A program made the position numbers and the translations under genes. Positions 19,327 to 28,504 of a stretch of DNA of 64,000 bases are shown here, piece after piece. Below the pieces are notes generated by a model. The model saw only the letters and a list, made by a program, of their open reading frames with translations. It had not been told where the DNA came from and did no database searches. This DNA comes from Trichomonas vaginalis G3. Lineage: Eukaryota > Parabasalia > Trichomonadida > Trichomonadidae. Location of the stretch: assembly GCF_026262505.1 (NCBI RefSeq), contig NC_067206.1, positions 26,675,896 through 26,739,895 on the forward strand. Direction: 5' to 3'. Position 1 is the stretch's first letter. Each line of letters starts with the position of its first letter.

Positions 19327-21759
19327 TTAAAAATTATTTTCAACAAAGTGAATAATATCAGTGATCCTTTCTGCATTCTCTCCAAAAGCATCATTAATCA
19401 TTAATGATTCATTCTGGATGTTAAATTCTCGATCATCAAGTGGGTCGATTTGAAAATCAAATTTGGGAGCTTTTCTTTTCTCGTTTGCAAACTGGAAATG
19501 TATTGGTTCTTCGTGAACAACTGTTTGGTCTTGTAATAGTTCTGGTTTTTTATCAATTACAAAAGATTTTTCAAAATTTTTCTGGGAAAAGTTGAAAGGA
19601 ATGTTCAATCGCTTGGCCAAGCCTTCAGAAAGTTCTAACAATACAAATGTATACGATAACTCTGTGATTTCTGGGGTATTTATCGATAAAACTTTTGATG
19701 ATAAGTTAAATGACAAAGAAGTCCTCAGATTGGGGTTATCTTTGTACTTAGAGCATTCCTGTTTAATACTTTCCCTGACAAATGTGTCTCTTATATATGA
19801 AAAATCAAAATCTTGGTTCAATATGTCAAATTTTGGTAATTTTGAGACAAAATCATAAACAGAGCCTGTGATATAATCTGTAAAAACAGATTTCTCAAGT
19901 CGATTCACTTTTGACGATAAAAATTCATATTTATTATTTGAATTTTCGTTCAAAAGAGAAACTACTGCTTTGATTGCAGTGATAATGATCTGTATGTCTG
20001 CATTGACACCTATGATCTTTGAAATCATTGTCTTTATGTTGATTTTCATCAGATTAATTTTTGAATTTTCAAAAATTTCAGAAAAAGAATATAATTGTGA
20101 TGAAATAAACAACATAGTATCAATCGGATCATTATTAACAATTGAATTAATGAAATTAGAGTAAAATTCAACGTATTTTTGAATATTTTGAATTTGATTT
20201 TCAAGAAAAGATGTTTCTGGAAGTCTCTGGAGTTCAACAAAGCTTTTCATCTCATTATATATATCTATTAATGAATCATCTTTGTTTTTATTTATAGTTT
20301 TCAGTAAATTTGATAATTTTGAAATTTCTTCTTCATTTAAATCAGAAATTATCTCTGAAACACTTGCTACAAGATATTCTAAAGATTCGGAACTGTTTGA
20401 AATAGAATTTAAAAGATTTGAAATTCGATGATTCTGATTTACATCAAAACTACTTGAAATAAGAACAGAGAGCCATGGTTTGGATATTTCTTGGTATTGT
20501 TTGGGCGTTGTCAGTTTATCTAAAGCTCTTAAACATGAAATTTCCATAATAAATGAAAATAATTTCGAAAACCAGCCAAAATTAGAGGAATCAATCGAAA
20601 TAAATGATAGATCTTTGAATATATCGGTAGAAATACCATGAAATGCCATGTTAATGAGAATTTTTATGGAATTTTTGTCAAGATTTTTTGGAATTTCATC
20701 AAAAATATATGAAAAAGCTACATTTTGAAGGGTGTTTTTGATTGTTTCTGACAAATCTATTATTATATTTGGTAAATCATCAGGAATTTCGAAGATATTA
20801 ATTTGAGAAAAATAATTTGAAAATTTTTGTAGCTCTAATTTGTCATTTAACATGTTAACTAAAGAAAAAATTGAAGATAAAATGTAAATGGTAGATGAAT
20901 CAATTAATCCGGAAATTCCTAAGTTAGAAATGGAATTAAAGGCCAATTCCACAAGACTTAACTTATCATTGATCGAAACAGTAAGTTTAGATAGTTCTTG
21001 GTCGGTCAATGATGATGTATAAAGAAATGATAAAAATTCATAAATATTTTGAAAGTCTTTTGGTAATTCTATGATTCTGGATAGTATTTTATTGACATTA
21101 TTATTGAATGGTAACTGAATTATCTTTGGAAATATGTCAGAAACAATAGATCCGATATTAAACAAACTTATTTCAGGAATTCTTTCGTTAAATCGAATTA
21201 TTTCTGCTGAATGAAGTATGCTAAGATAAGTTTTGTATTTCATCAAATTAAATTTCAATGATAAAGTGTAATTTGGAACAAAAATTGAAAAATTATGAAA
21301 GAATGATGACTTTTTGATATTAAATGGTGCTTTTTGCTGATCTATTGAGTTAACAAAGAAAATAAAAGAGTTTTTGAGCGATTTCATCTCTCGAATTTCA
21401 TCATTTAATTCTTCTATTTGATTTTTTTGTAATTCTGCAACGATTTCGATTAAAATAGGAATTAACAGAGTCTGAGCTTCGTGGAATGTTCGGATTTTTT
21501 GATAATTGATGAAAAATGAATTTATTAAACTGAATAAATCTGTATAATCGCAAATCAAGTCTGGAAAGCGAAATAGTGTCATGCAAATTTTGGATTGTAG
21601 TGTGATTATCTTATGAATGAGTTGATTTTTTGCAGTTTGAATTATTTTATAGTGTTCTTCAATTGAATCATTCATGAAATGTGTTGGAGTATCCATATAG
21701 TTTTCGAAATTTTTCATTATTCTTTTCTCTAACTTATATTCTATATTTGATTGATCCAT
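19327..21759 (-). CDS. Uncharacterised 810-residue protein
   Basis: A single open frame from MDQSNIEYKLEKR to VENNF. The composition is I/L/S/N-rich and predicted mostly helical throughout, without a signal peptide, membrane segment or recognisable catalytic motif. The last 100 residues are more polar and acidic (DFQIDPLDDREFN) and probably disordered. The many IxxLxxxI spacings are compatible with alpha-solenoid or tethering-type repeats, but I cannot name a family. Intact length and codon use like its neighbours argue for a real gene. Confidence 0.65.
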   Translation of the reverse strand: MDQSNIEYKLEKRIMKNFENYMDTPTHFMNDSIEEHYKIIQTAKNQLIHKIITLQSKICMTLFRFPDLICDYTDLFSLINSFFINYQKIRTFHEAQTLLIPILIEIVAELQKNQIEELNDEIREMKSLKNSFIFFVNSIDQQKAPFNIKKSSFFHNFSIFVPNYTLSLKFNLMKYKTYLSILHSAEIIRFNERIPEISLFNIGSIVSDIFPKIIQLPFNNNVNKILSRIIELPKDFQNIYEFLSFLYTSSLTDQELSKLTVSINDKLSLVELAFNSISNLGISGLIDSSTIYILSSIFSLVNMLNDKLELQKFSNYFSQINIFEIPDDLPNIIIDLSETIKNTLQNVAFSYIFDEIPKNLDKNSIKILINMAFHGISTDIFKDLSFISIDSSNFGWFSKLFSFIMEISCLRALDKLTTPKQYQEISKPWLSVLISSSFDVNQNHRISNLLNSISNSSESLEYLVASVSEIISDLNEEEISKLSNLLKTINKNKDDSLIDIYNEMKSFVELQRLPETSFLENQIQNIQKYVEFYSNFINSIVNNDPIDTMLFISSQLYSFSEIFENSKINLMKINIKTMISKIIGVNADIQIIITAIKAVVSLLNENSNNKYEFLSSKVNRLEKSVFTDYITGSVYDFVSKLPKFDILNQDFDFSYIRDTFVRESIKQECSKYKDNPNLRTSLSFNLSSKVLSINTPEITELSYTFVLLELSEGLAKRLNIPFNFSQKNFEKSFVIDKKPELLQDQTVVHEEPIHFQFANEKRKAPKFDFQIDPLDDREFNIQNESLMINDAFGENAERITDIIHFVENNF

Positions 21760-22283
21760 TTCCTCAACATAATATATATAAAAATGAAATCTAAAATGAT
21801 AATAATGATTATTTATATCAGAATGTTCACATTAATGAACTTTGATTTTCTTTACAAGATATTTTTTTGCGATTTTGACTTATTTGTATTTAGTCTTTTA
21901 ATCATATGTTCTAAGTAGTATTATAGCCATTTTTACTATTACTAAGAATACAGCTTTTAAAACTTATATTTGGGGATAGATTATTTGAATTCACTGGATT
22001 TCGGTAGATTTAACGTCCCGTTATATGAATTATAAGATTCTATACTAAAATAAGGCTTGTTTACTATAATTATATCATATACTTTCGTGCGTATTACGAG
22101 TCGGAATATTTTTTTTTTCTAATCACTCGGGATAGAATTTAATACTATTCTTTGATTTGATAATTTATGATATGGTATTGTGTAAATGTTATATTTTAGT
22201 TGGCGATTGCAAGATATTTCCTTATTTTGCATGTCAGAGAGGATTGGACTGAGAAATTACACTTGATGCTATAAGATTTTATA
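21760..22283. other. Intergenic up to the Polinton
   Basis: No gene seen. AT-rich sequence ending at the TATTA that precedes the element. Confidence 0.5.
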
Positions 22284-22288
22284 TATTA
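22284..22288. repeat. Candidate target-site duplication, left (TATTA)
   Basis: TATTA occurs directly before the terminal poly-A at 22289 and again directly after the terminal poly-T at 47363-47367. Mavericks/Polintons usually make 5-6-bp duplications. Because both ends are homopolymers the exact boundary is ambiguous. Confidence 0.45.
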
Positions 22289-22540
22289 AAAAAAAAAAAA
22301 AAAGGGTAGTGGGGCTTCCAGGGCTGCGCCCCTCTAGCCCCCTGAAGATGTTTAGTATAACATGCAGTTTATATAAAATGAGGTTTTTTTGGGTATAGCG
22401 GGCCTTCCAGGCACTTCGTGCCTTCTAGCCCCTAAAATTTTTGAAAGTCGTTGCTGTTGACTTTTCGGTAAAAAAATAGTATAACTATGTCCGGACAGGT
22501 AAGAGTCTATCGTCGCTAAAGGAAAGTTACGGGCGTTCCA
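22289..22540 (+). repeat. Polinton left terminal inverted repeat
   Basis: Starts with a poly-A tract, then GGGTAGTGGGGCTTCC, and ends near CGGGCGTTCCA. It contains the hairpin AGGCACTTCGTGCCT and a second diverged copy of it, TATAAAATGAGGTTTTTTTG and TCCGGACA. It aligns with the reverse complement of 47132-47362 with scattered differences. Confidence 0.85.
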
Positions 22541-22610
22541 AAGAAATATACTTTGAGAAGCCTTTTCTGTCACTTTTCAGGTAAAAACATTTTTATTATA
22601 TATATATAAA

Positions 22611-23429
22611 ATGAATTTTACAAAACCACCGTTACCCTTCTTTGGAAATAAGAGTAGATGTAAAGATATTCTATTGAGAGAACTTAAGAAACTACCGAAT
22701 GGTCTAACATTTGTAGATTTGTTCGGTGGAAGTTTCTATATATCCCATCTGTGCCATACCGTATTCCCAGACTCAAAGATTATATGCAATGACTTCGACA
22801 ACTATATGAACCGTCTCAAACATATACCAGACACAAACAAAATATTGAGTGAGTTAAAAGAAAAGATACCTATAGGTAAGATGGAACGTATACCATTAGA
22901 TAAGAAAAATACTGTCAGAGAGGTTTTGAAAAAGGCAGAGTATATTGACTGGGATAGTATATCTTCTAGACTTTTATATAGTGGTTCTATAAGAGTTCAT
23001 GACATTGAAACACTTATGTCAAACGTTTTATATCTTAACTATACAAAGGTTTTCAAAGAGAACATAGAAAAATATACTGAGGGTATAGAGTTTGTGAGAT
23101 GTCATTGGACAGAGTTGTATGAAAAATACAAAGACAAGGAAAATGTTTTCTTTATAGTAGACCCGCCGTTCTATAACACATATGATTTTCAATACCAAGT
23201 AGACTGGACTTTGAGAGACTCTTTAGAAACTTTAGACGTTGTACATAACCATCCATGTTTTTACTTTACATCCGATAAAAGTGGTTTGGAAACCGTTATG
23301 AGATGGTTAGAGGATATACATGACTATGGGTTTAGATACGATAAGATAGAATATGAGAGAGGTCCTATAAACCGGAGAAAGTGTCACAACAAAGAAATTT
23401 TATTGGTAAGTAAATGTGGTTTGAAATAG
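22611..23429 (+). CDS. DNA adenine methyltransferase, Dam/D12 class
   Basis: 272 residues. It transfers a methyl group from S-adenosylmethionine to adenine N6 in DNA. The start PPLPFFGNKSRCKDILLREL is the typical D12 N-terminus, followed by the SAM-binding FVDLFGGSFYISHL (residues 34-47) and the catalytic motif VDPPFYNTYDF (near 183), a DPPY variant. It is the first gene inside the left TIR and reads inward. Its 3' part recurs next to the right TIR (46953-47136). The upstream TTTTTATTATATATATATAAA resembles the start-proximal motif of other genes in the element. A role in marking element DNA against nucleases is inference. Confidence 0.85.
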   Translation: MNFTKPPLPFFGNKSRCKDILLRELKKLPNGLTFVDLFGGSFYISHLCHTVFPDSKIICNDFDNYMNRLKHIPDTNKILSELKEKIPIGKMERIPLDKKNTVREVLKKAEYIDWDSISSRLLYSGSIRVHDIETLMSNVLYLNYTKVFKENIEKYTEGIEFVRCHWTELYEKYKDKENVFFIVDPPFYNTYDFQYQVDWTLRDSLETLDVVHNHPCFYFTSDKSGLETVMRWLEDIHDYGFRYDKIEYERGPINRRKCHNKEILLVSKCGLK

Positions 23430-23545
23430 GACTACTTGTTTTAGGTTTTTTCCATTGTGTCATTTACTTATTTGACGCGGCAGAAAAGTACAGAGAATAT
23501 GAAGATGAACCAATGCCAGCAAATGTTCAGCATATGTACTCGTAA
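23414..23545 (+). CDS. Small membrane peptide overlapping the methyltransferase end
   Basis: 43 codons, starting within the last codons of the methyltransferase in another frame. The peptide begins MWFEIGLLVLGFFHCVIY, a good single membrane segment, followed by a charged tail (DAAEKYREYEDE). Small hydrophobic proteins are common in Polinton and virus gene sets, but there is no family match by eye. Confidence 0.4.
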   Translation: MWFEIGLLVLGFFHCVIYLFDAAEKYREYEDEPMPANVQHMYS

Positions 23546-23568
23546 GAGATATTTTTATCTAATATTAA

Positions 23569-23931
23569 ATGGACGCACAGAACTTAGCGAATGCACAGCA
23601 ACCTGGACAACCAAACCCAGAGAATATTCCAAATGAAGTTAGAATACAAACTGCAATGGCAAACTATGGTCAAGTGCCAACAGATGTACAAATGCAAACT
23701 GCCATGTCAAATGACGCTGCGTTAGGTTTGCCACCATGGTATGCAAATATGAGATGGAAAGAGTTTTATACAAACCCTGAAGTGGGATATAAACAACTCT
23801 ATGCAGATGACGCAAACACAGGAGTTGACCCAGAATATGTTTTCTACCAGAGGAGAAATAGAATGTATGAGCTCCAGTTAAAGAATGCTATGGAACTCAA
23901 CAGGAAACGTAAGAGACTAGGCGGACATTAG
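23569..23931 (+). CDS. Hypothetical 120-residue protein of the element
   Basis: The N-terminus is Q/N/P-rich with an approximate internal repeat (VRIQTAMANYGQVPTDVQMQ, then TAMSND). The middle is aromatic (PPWYANMRWKEFYTNP) and the C-terminus basic (NRKRKRLGGH). It is preceded by GATATTTTTATCTAATATTAA, the start-proximal motif shared by element genes. The basic tail suggests nucleic-acid or capsid contact. Function is unknown. Confidence 0.55.
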   Translation: MDAQNLANAQQPGQPNPENIPNEVRIQTAMANYGQVPTDVQMQTAMSNDAALGLPPWYANMRWKEFYTNPEVGYKQLYADDANTGVDPEYVFYQRRNRMYELQLKNAMELNRKRKRLGGH

Positions 23932-23986
23932 ATTTTTACATATAGTAAAATGGGTTTCTTTGGAAGAATAGGAAACTTCTTTCGAA

Positions 23987-24193
23987 ATGTTGGAAAGAGG
24001 TATATGGAATGGAATAAAATCTGTCGGAAGAGGAATTTGGAACGGAGTCAAAAATATTGGTAAAAGAGTAGGTCAGTTCGTTGGTATTATACCTAAAGAC
24101 CCTGAACCAGAAGAACAAGCTCCTGTTATACAACAGCCTGAACCTGCACCACAGTCTAGTTGGCAACCAAATCCAACACCTCAACCGTATTAA
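23987..24193 (+). CDS. Small amphipathic, proline-tailed protein
   Basis: 68 codons. The first half is amphipathic and glycine/basic-rich, with a doubled RGIWNGIKSVG / RGIWNGVKNIG unit. The second half is a P/E/Q-rich tail. It resembles the protein at 27302-27703 in style, and both recall membrane-active minor capsid peptides (adenovirus pVI-like) of Polintons. That role is inferred from composition only. Confidence 0.45.
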   Translation: MLERGIWNGIKSVGRGIWNGVKNIGKRVGQFVGIIPKDPEPEEQAPVIQQPEPAPQSSWQPNPTPQPY

Positions 24194-24197
24194 AAAA

Positions 24198-25046
24198 TTA
24201 TATTTTTACCGTTCGATAGTAGTTGTATATGAAACTAAGTTCTAAGTAAAACGCATGGTATAATGGAATTATTCTCTTTCTTCCATCTGTAGTAAACCAT
24301 ACTTGAAAGTCTGAAATACTTCCACTCGGCGGTTCATATAGCTTTGTAGGTTTTTCGTAAAAGTCATTTGCCAAGCATAAAAAAGAGTTTTGGGCGCCAG
24401 AAAATGAAGCATGAACGATAATAGCATCTGAGTCGAAAACATTTTCATATGTTCCATTAGGGTTTTCGACTTCATAAAAGTTCGGGTGTACTGGATATGC
24501 TGCAGGCTGATTTAACATCCTCAAAAATCTATACCATGCCAAGTTGTTATATTTTGTAGAAATATAAACGTTTTCTCCAAGGTCTTCTATTCTATTGATT
24601 TTAACAGTTGCATTTTTCCTGTCATATATAATATCGAGATGGTATTCTCCTTCGTCAATGTTGTACTGTTTTGCATATTCGAGATAGATATCGTTTATTT
24701 TTTCTTGAAAAGCTTGAAGAGTTGTTTCTAAGTTTACAAGCAAACTAACTTGTAAAAGTTTTCCCTGTTCAAATTTCTCATACGTACGTTTTTCTTTGTT
24801 ATAGTATCGAACTTCAAAACCGACCGTAAATGGGAAACCATGTATGGCTTCTGAAATGAACTTCATTCTACGAAAGCCAACAGCTTTTGTGACGGATGGG
24901 TCTCTTAACCATCTCAATGGGTAGTCAAAACGATAGCCTTCATGCTTTACGGTCTCTGTCTCAAACTTTTGACCGACATTAGTAAAAAGTTCATCTAATG
25001 GTTTAGTTGTAGCAACTCTTGAATTTTCTTTTTCTATTGAAAGCAT
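24198..25046 (-). CDS. Hypothetical protein, opposite the fibre gene
   Basis: 282 residues from MLSIEKENSRVATTKPLDEL. The protein is mixed alpha/beta, rich in aromatic residues, with no signal peptide or membrane segment. I chose the ATG at 25046 because the upstream extension has no ATG and runs into the divergent fibre gene, and because the spacer ATTTTTATTCTAGATAAAAAT lies directly before it. Its head-to-head arrangement with the fibre may mean joint expression. Its fold could suit a capsid-associated or fibre-associated protein, but I do not recognise it. Confidence 0.55.
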   Translation of the reverse strand: MLSIEKENSRVATTKPLDELFTNVGQKFETETVKHEGYRFDYPLRWLRDPSVTKAVGFRRMKFISEAIHGFPFTVGFEVRYYNKEKRTYEKFEQGKLLQVSLLVNLETTLQAFQEKINDIYLEYAKQYNIDEGEYHLDIIYDRKNATVKINRIEDLGENVYISTKYNNLAWYRFLRMLNQPAAYPVHPNFYEVENPNGTYENVFDSDAIIVHASFSGAQNSFLCLANDFYEKPTKLYEPPSGSISDFQVWFTTDGRKRIIPLYHAFYLELSFIYNYYRTVKI

Positions 25047-25065
25047 ATTTTTATCTAGAATAAAA
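25047..25065. promoter_or_regulatory. Divergent start region with ATTTTTA motif on both strands
   Basis: Only 19 bases separate two head-to-head start codons. The spacer is near-symmetric: ATTTTTATCTAGAATAAAAAT, counting bases shared with the ATGs. Both strands thus carry the A-TTTTTA motif seen before most starts of the element. Confidence 0.5.
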
Positions 25066-26328
25066 ATGTCAAATGAAACAGCGTCTATGAGAGAAATACA
25101 ACACAACCGACAACTCATTGTACAAGCTCTAAATAAGAACACAACAAACTTTTCAAACTATTCTAAGATATCTGAGTCATTGAAAGAAGGAAACTTAAAA
25201 CTGACGATAAACCCAATGACAGATGAGTTTCTGTTTCAAGACAATAGGAACCATACTGTCTGTATAAATCCAACAAAAGGAACTTTAAACGAGAAACCTA
25301 TAAAAGAACTTCTTTTGAAAGCAGATGTTGACAACAAAGCTGACAAAGAGTATGTCATTGAAAAAGTTCAAGAAGAACATGACAGAGCAGATGCAACATA
25401 TGCAACAAAAGAACATACTCATCCTGAACTAGCAGACAAAACATATGTTGACAATAAAATGTCAAGTGAAGTGACAAGAGCTGAAAACGAATATTCTAAA
25501 AAGACTCATACACATACCATTGCAAATATTACAAACTTACAAGAAACCTTAAACAGGAAAAGTGACGTTGGACATACACATACATCTTCTGAAATAACAG
25601 ACTTAAACGTTAGCCTTGAAAAGAAAGCAGATAAGAACCATACACATACAAGTTTTACAACTGTTGGTATAGAAAATATTGAAGGAACGGTTGAAGAAAC
25701 TGGGGATATACTACTTTGGAAACCTCCTAACTTTCCACAAGGTTTAACATCGGAGGATGACATAACGACGATGAAATACACTAGATGTAGAAATGTCTAT
25801 GTCATGGAGGATGAAAACAAAGTTAAATTCACTGCTCAAGATTTATATGATAAAAAAGCAGACAAAACAGAGCTTCAAACATTAAAGACAGAAATACTTC
25901 AAACAGTATATCCTATAGGTTCTATTTATACGTCAATGAACTCTACCAGACCAGAAGTAGTACTTGGTTTTGGAACTTGGACCCAAATAGTCGACAGGTT
26001 TTTGTATTGTGCAAACTCTTCAAAGGAAACAGGCGGAAGTAAAACGATTTCAGGTGAAAACTTACCTGCACACAGTCACTACATAGATTTAACTACAGCT
26101 GAAGCAGGTTGGCATAAGCATAGATTTTGGGATTGGTCAGCAATGAAAAAAGGTAAAGGATATGATGTTAAAGACAACGTTCAGTTTGCTATAAATTGTT
26201 TCTGGGGTAACACACAGGGAGAAGGAAACCATACACATCGCGTTTCAGGGTATACGCAAACAACGGGACAAAGTAAAGACTACATGCCACCTTACATGAC
26301 AGTTTACGCATGGTATAGAAATGCTTAG
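25066..26328 (+). CDS. Phage-type tail-fibre/collar-like protein
   Basis: 420 residues. Residues about 110-210 contain the repeated phrase KEHTHPELADKTYVDNK / KTHTHTIANITNLQETLN / GHTHTSSEITDLNVSLEKK / KNHTHTSF, the HTH-type trimeric fibre repeats of bacteriophage tail fibres. The C-terminal 140 residues read like a phage tail-collar/Gp10-type tip: YPIGSIYTSMNSTRPEVVLG, FGTWTQIVDRFLYCANSS, then GGSKTISGENLPAHSH, and finally DYMPPYMTVYAWYRNA. This is a receptor-binding or spike-like protein for the element's presumed particle. Such a bacteriophage-type fibre in a eukaryotic element implies acquisition from a phage or a long-shared virus pool. Confidence 0.8.
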   Translation: MSNETASMREIQHNRQLIVQALNKNTTNFSNYSKISESLKEGNLKLTINPMTDEFLFQDNRNHTVCINPTKGTLNEKPIKELLLKADVDNKADKEYVIEKVQEEHDRADATYATKEHTHPELADKTYVDNKMSSEVTRAENEYSKKTHTHTIANITNLQETLNRKSDVGHTHTSSEITDLNVSLEKKADKNHTHTSFTTVGIENIEGTVEETGDILLWKPPNFPQGLTSEDDITTMKYTRCRNVYVMEDENKVKFTAQDLYDKKADKTELQTLKTEILQTVYPIGSIYTSMNSTRPEVVLGFGTWTQIVDRFLYCANSSKETGGSKTISGENLPAHSHYIDLTTAEAGWHKHRFWDWSAMKKGKGYDVKDNVQFAINCFWGNTQGEGNHTHRVSGYTQTTGQSKDYMPPYMTVYAWYRNA

Positions 26329-27284
26329 TCGTCATTTTCAACTTCTTTAGCATATTCGTCAGGAGTTGTCTTATATTTGTTAGGAACTGTCTTTGAAAGT
26401 ATACCACCTTGAACCTTAACAAGTTTGAAACGAGGTCTGACAATAGTAGTTTTATCTTCTGCTTGCAGTCTGTACATTTTGCCATGTTTGCCTAAAACTT
26501 CATAATATTCTCTTGTATACTTTCTTCTATTTTTACGAACACGAATGTGAGTACCTGTCGGGTACTTGTTGTTGTCATAGTCAATAGTATTTTCATATGG
26601 GTCGCGTTTAGGTATTTCTATTTTTACTTTGTCACCTTTCTGAAGTTTGAAGCCCGGCATTCTTTCTTGTTTGTCTCTTTTGACTAAATTGTTAAATATA
26701 AAGTCTTTCTCTAAGTCAGGGTTGTTTTTCATTTCTTCAGGGGAGTGGTTTCCCAAACCTTTTTGTTTACGGTTATTGTAAATATTTAAAACTTGTCTCA
26801 TCTTTGCCATGGAGAAGTGTCTATATTTGTCGTCATATGACATTTCATCTACCTCACCACCTTGTGGTTGGTTTAAGTCTCTTAACATTTTTATACAACC
26901 GTCAATGACACCAAGAGCAGAATGGTTTTGGTCGACAATGAAATATTGGTTTACATTTTTTGAACGCAGATAGTTTTTAATATCGTCTGATTTGAAAGAA
27001 CTTTCATAGTCAGATGTCAGTTTTGTTGGATGGTATTTGTCAACGAATATTGTCAAAGCAGTTTTCACATCTAAAATATTTTTGGACTGTAATGGTATGG
27101 CTTCACAGTATCTTGTGTTTTGACCAACAAATATTAGCCAGTATGGTGGTCCATCTGTTCTAACTCTCGGAATGTTTTCCAAGATATCCATAAACCAAGC
27201 ATTTGGTGTTGAACTAAAGATTTTTATCATGAGTGCTTTCTTTGTTGCCTTAGAAACATAGGGGTCCTTGTTTGAATTCGTCAT
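26325..27284 (-). CDS. Retroviral-type integrase (Polinton c-integrase)
   Basis: 319 residues with an RNase H-like core. WFMDILE and TSDYESSF are the first two acidic positions, and HSALGVIDGCIKMLRDL corresponds to the third helix. A C-terminal basic, SH3/chromo-like part follows (KLQKGDKVKIEI; REYYEVLGKHGKMYRLQ). This enzyme class joins the element's ends to host DNA. It ends four bases inside the convergent fibre gene. Confidence 0.85.
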   Translation of the reverse strand: MTNSNKDPYVSKATKKALMIKIFSSTPNAWFMDILENIPRVRTDGPPYWLIFVGQNTRYCEAIPLQSKNILDVKTALTIFVDKYHPTKLTSDYESSFKSDDIKNYLRSKNVNQYFIVDQNHSALGVIDGCIKMLRDLNQPQGGEVDEMSYDDKYRHFSMAKMRQVLNIYNNRKQKGLGNHSPEEMKNNPDLEKDFIFNNLVKRDKQERMPGFKLQKGDKVKIEIPKRDPYENTIDYDNNKYPTGTHIRVRKNRRKYTREYYEVLGKHGKMYRLQAEDKTTIVRPRFKLVKVQGGILSKTVPNKYKTTPDEYAKEVENDD

Positions 27285-27301
27285 TTTTTAACCCATAAGA
27301 A

Positions 27302-27703
27302 ATGGGTTTATTTGGCGCATTAGCAGGAGTCGCATCTAGATTTTTACCCGCAGTGGGAACAATAGCCAGAGGTGCATTTGGAATTGGAAGGAAGATTTTG
27401 AGTACATTAGGTATACTGAAAGAGAAAGCGCAACCTATTATACAAACTGTACAGAAAGGTTGGGAGGTAGCACGAGATGCAGCAAATCTTATTCCAAATC
27501 CTGAAACAAGAGGAAAGGTTCAAGGATGGATGGACAATGTAGGAAGACAAGCAGGAAACTACTATAACAAAGCAAATGACTACTATAACCAAGCAGGGCA
27601 CTATATGGACCAAGGTGAAAGATTCTTTAACAGAGGATATAACCATGCACAACAGTGGGTAAACAACAACCAACCTCAACCGCCTCAAACGTGGGGAATG
27701 TAA
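27302..27703 (+). CDS. Membrane-active minor capsid-like protein
   Basis: 133 residues. The first 45 are a glycine-rich amphipathic/hydrophobic segment (MGLFGALAGVASRFLPAVGT, then IARGAFGIGRKILSTLGIL). A helical middle and an N/Y/Q-rich tail with repeated NDYYNQAG-like phrases follow. The layout recalls adenovirus pVI or other lytic capsid peptides of Polinton-like elements. It starts 17 bases from the integrase start in head-to-head orientation. Confidence 0.5.
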   Translation: MGLFGALAGVASRFLPAVGTIARGAFGIGRKILSTLGILKEKAQPIIQTVQKGWEVARDAANLIPNPETRGKVQGWMDNVGRQAGNYYNKANDYYNQAGHYMDQGERFFNRGYNHAQQWVNNNQPQPPQTWGM

Positions 27704-27722
27704 AATTTTTTACTGAGATGAA

Positions 27723-27878
27723 ATGAACAATACAGCTTTGAGACAAATGGGTTCAAGATGGATTTGTCGGCTTCCAGCAGTTAAACCACCACGTGTTTGT
27801 CAAGTCCTCCCTATACCTCAGGAAGTTTTAGACCGACTTAAAAAACCTCAACAACCAGTTGAAAACAAACCAAACTAA
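27723..27878 (+). CDS. Small basic proline-rich peptide
   Basis: 51 codons (MNNTALRQMGSRWICRLPAV and on). It is preceded by AAAATTTTTTACTGAGATGA. The same block, AAAATTTTTTACTGAGATAA, precedes the next gene at 27898. That shared, position-conserved motif is the main evidence for a real gene. Function is unknown. Confidence 0.5.
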   Translation: MNNTALRQMGSRWICRLPAVKPPRVCQVLPIPQEVLDRLKKPQQPVENKPN

Positions 27879-27897
27879 AATTTTTTACTGAGATAAA

Positions 27898-28482
27898 ATG
27901 ACCGAAGAAGTTGAAACGGTAGATTTGACACCACAAACAAAAAGTTCAGAACCATTGTCAAAACCTGTCAAAGAACTTACAGATGAAGAGAAAAATTCAA
28001 TAATAGAAAGTGTGAGGTCTGGAAATACAAACCCTAACTACAAAGTCACTTTTCATAAAAATGGAACGGCTAGTATCTCAAAAAAGAAACAGACTCTCAC
28101 AAATAAAATATTGAAGTCTGAAGGAGCTTTCGAGACAACAGATGGAAAAGTATACTTCACTGACCAACAGTTCATTATAGAACATCTCATTGACTTAGAG
28201 TCGAAATATTCTAAACTTTACAACAAACACAAAAAGTTGAAAGGAAAACAAAAACAAATGGCATATGATATTTATGAAGATGTTGACGACACAACCATAC
28301 CTGCAAGTGAGGTAAAGTCAGAGGAACCGAAAAGTGACGAAAAACCAATAGAAGAAGAAAAACCAAAAACTGAAGATAAACCAAAACCAAAGGTTAGTTT
28401 CCAAACTAAACCAAGTCAACCTTCATTAGCTGGTATGGGTTGGCGTCAAAGGCTTATGATAGCAGGCGGTTATGTAAAGTAA
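27898..28482 (+). CDS. Hypothetical charged protein of the element
   Basis: 194 residues. The N-terminus is acidic. There is a small ordered part (NPNYKVTFHKNGTASISKKK, then about residues 75-125, helical). A K/E/P-rich low-complexity stretch and a hydrophobic/basic end (GMGWRQRLMIAGGYVK) complete it. Structural or DNA-associated role is possible. No family recognised. Confidence 0.5.
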   Translation: MTEEVETVDLTPQTKSSEPLSKPVKELTDEEKNSIIESVRSGNTNPNYKVTFHKNGTASISKKKQTLTNKILKSEGAFETTDGKVYFTDQQFIIEHLIDLESKYSKLYNKHKKLKGKQKQMAYDIYEDVDDTTIPASEVKSEEPKSDEKPIEEEKPKTEDKPKPKVSFQTKPSQPSLAGMGWRQRLMIAGGYVK

Positions 28483-28504
28483 AGAAAAAACATTTTTTTA
28501 TTTG

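Noticed and set aside
19134-19394. Hydrophobic 86-codon ORF downstream of the 810-residue gene
   Set aside because: Overlaps that gene out of frame and consists mainly of AT-rich spacer translated as I/L/F. No independent support.
22261-22300. Poly-A at 22289 as a retroposon tail
   Set aside because: The matching poly-T at the other end and the adjoining inverted repeats show that it is part of the Polinton termini.
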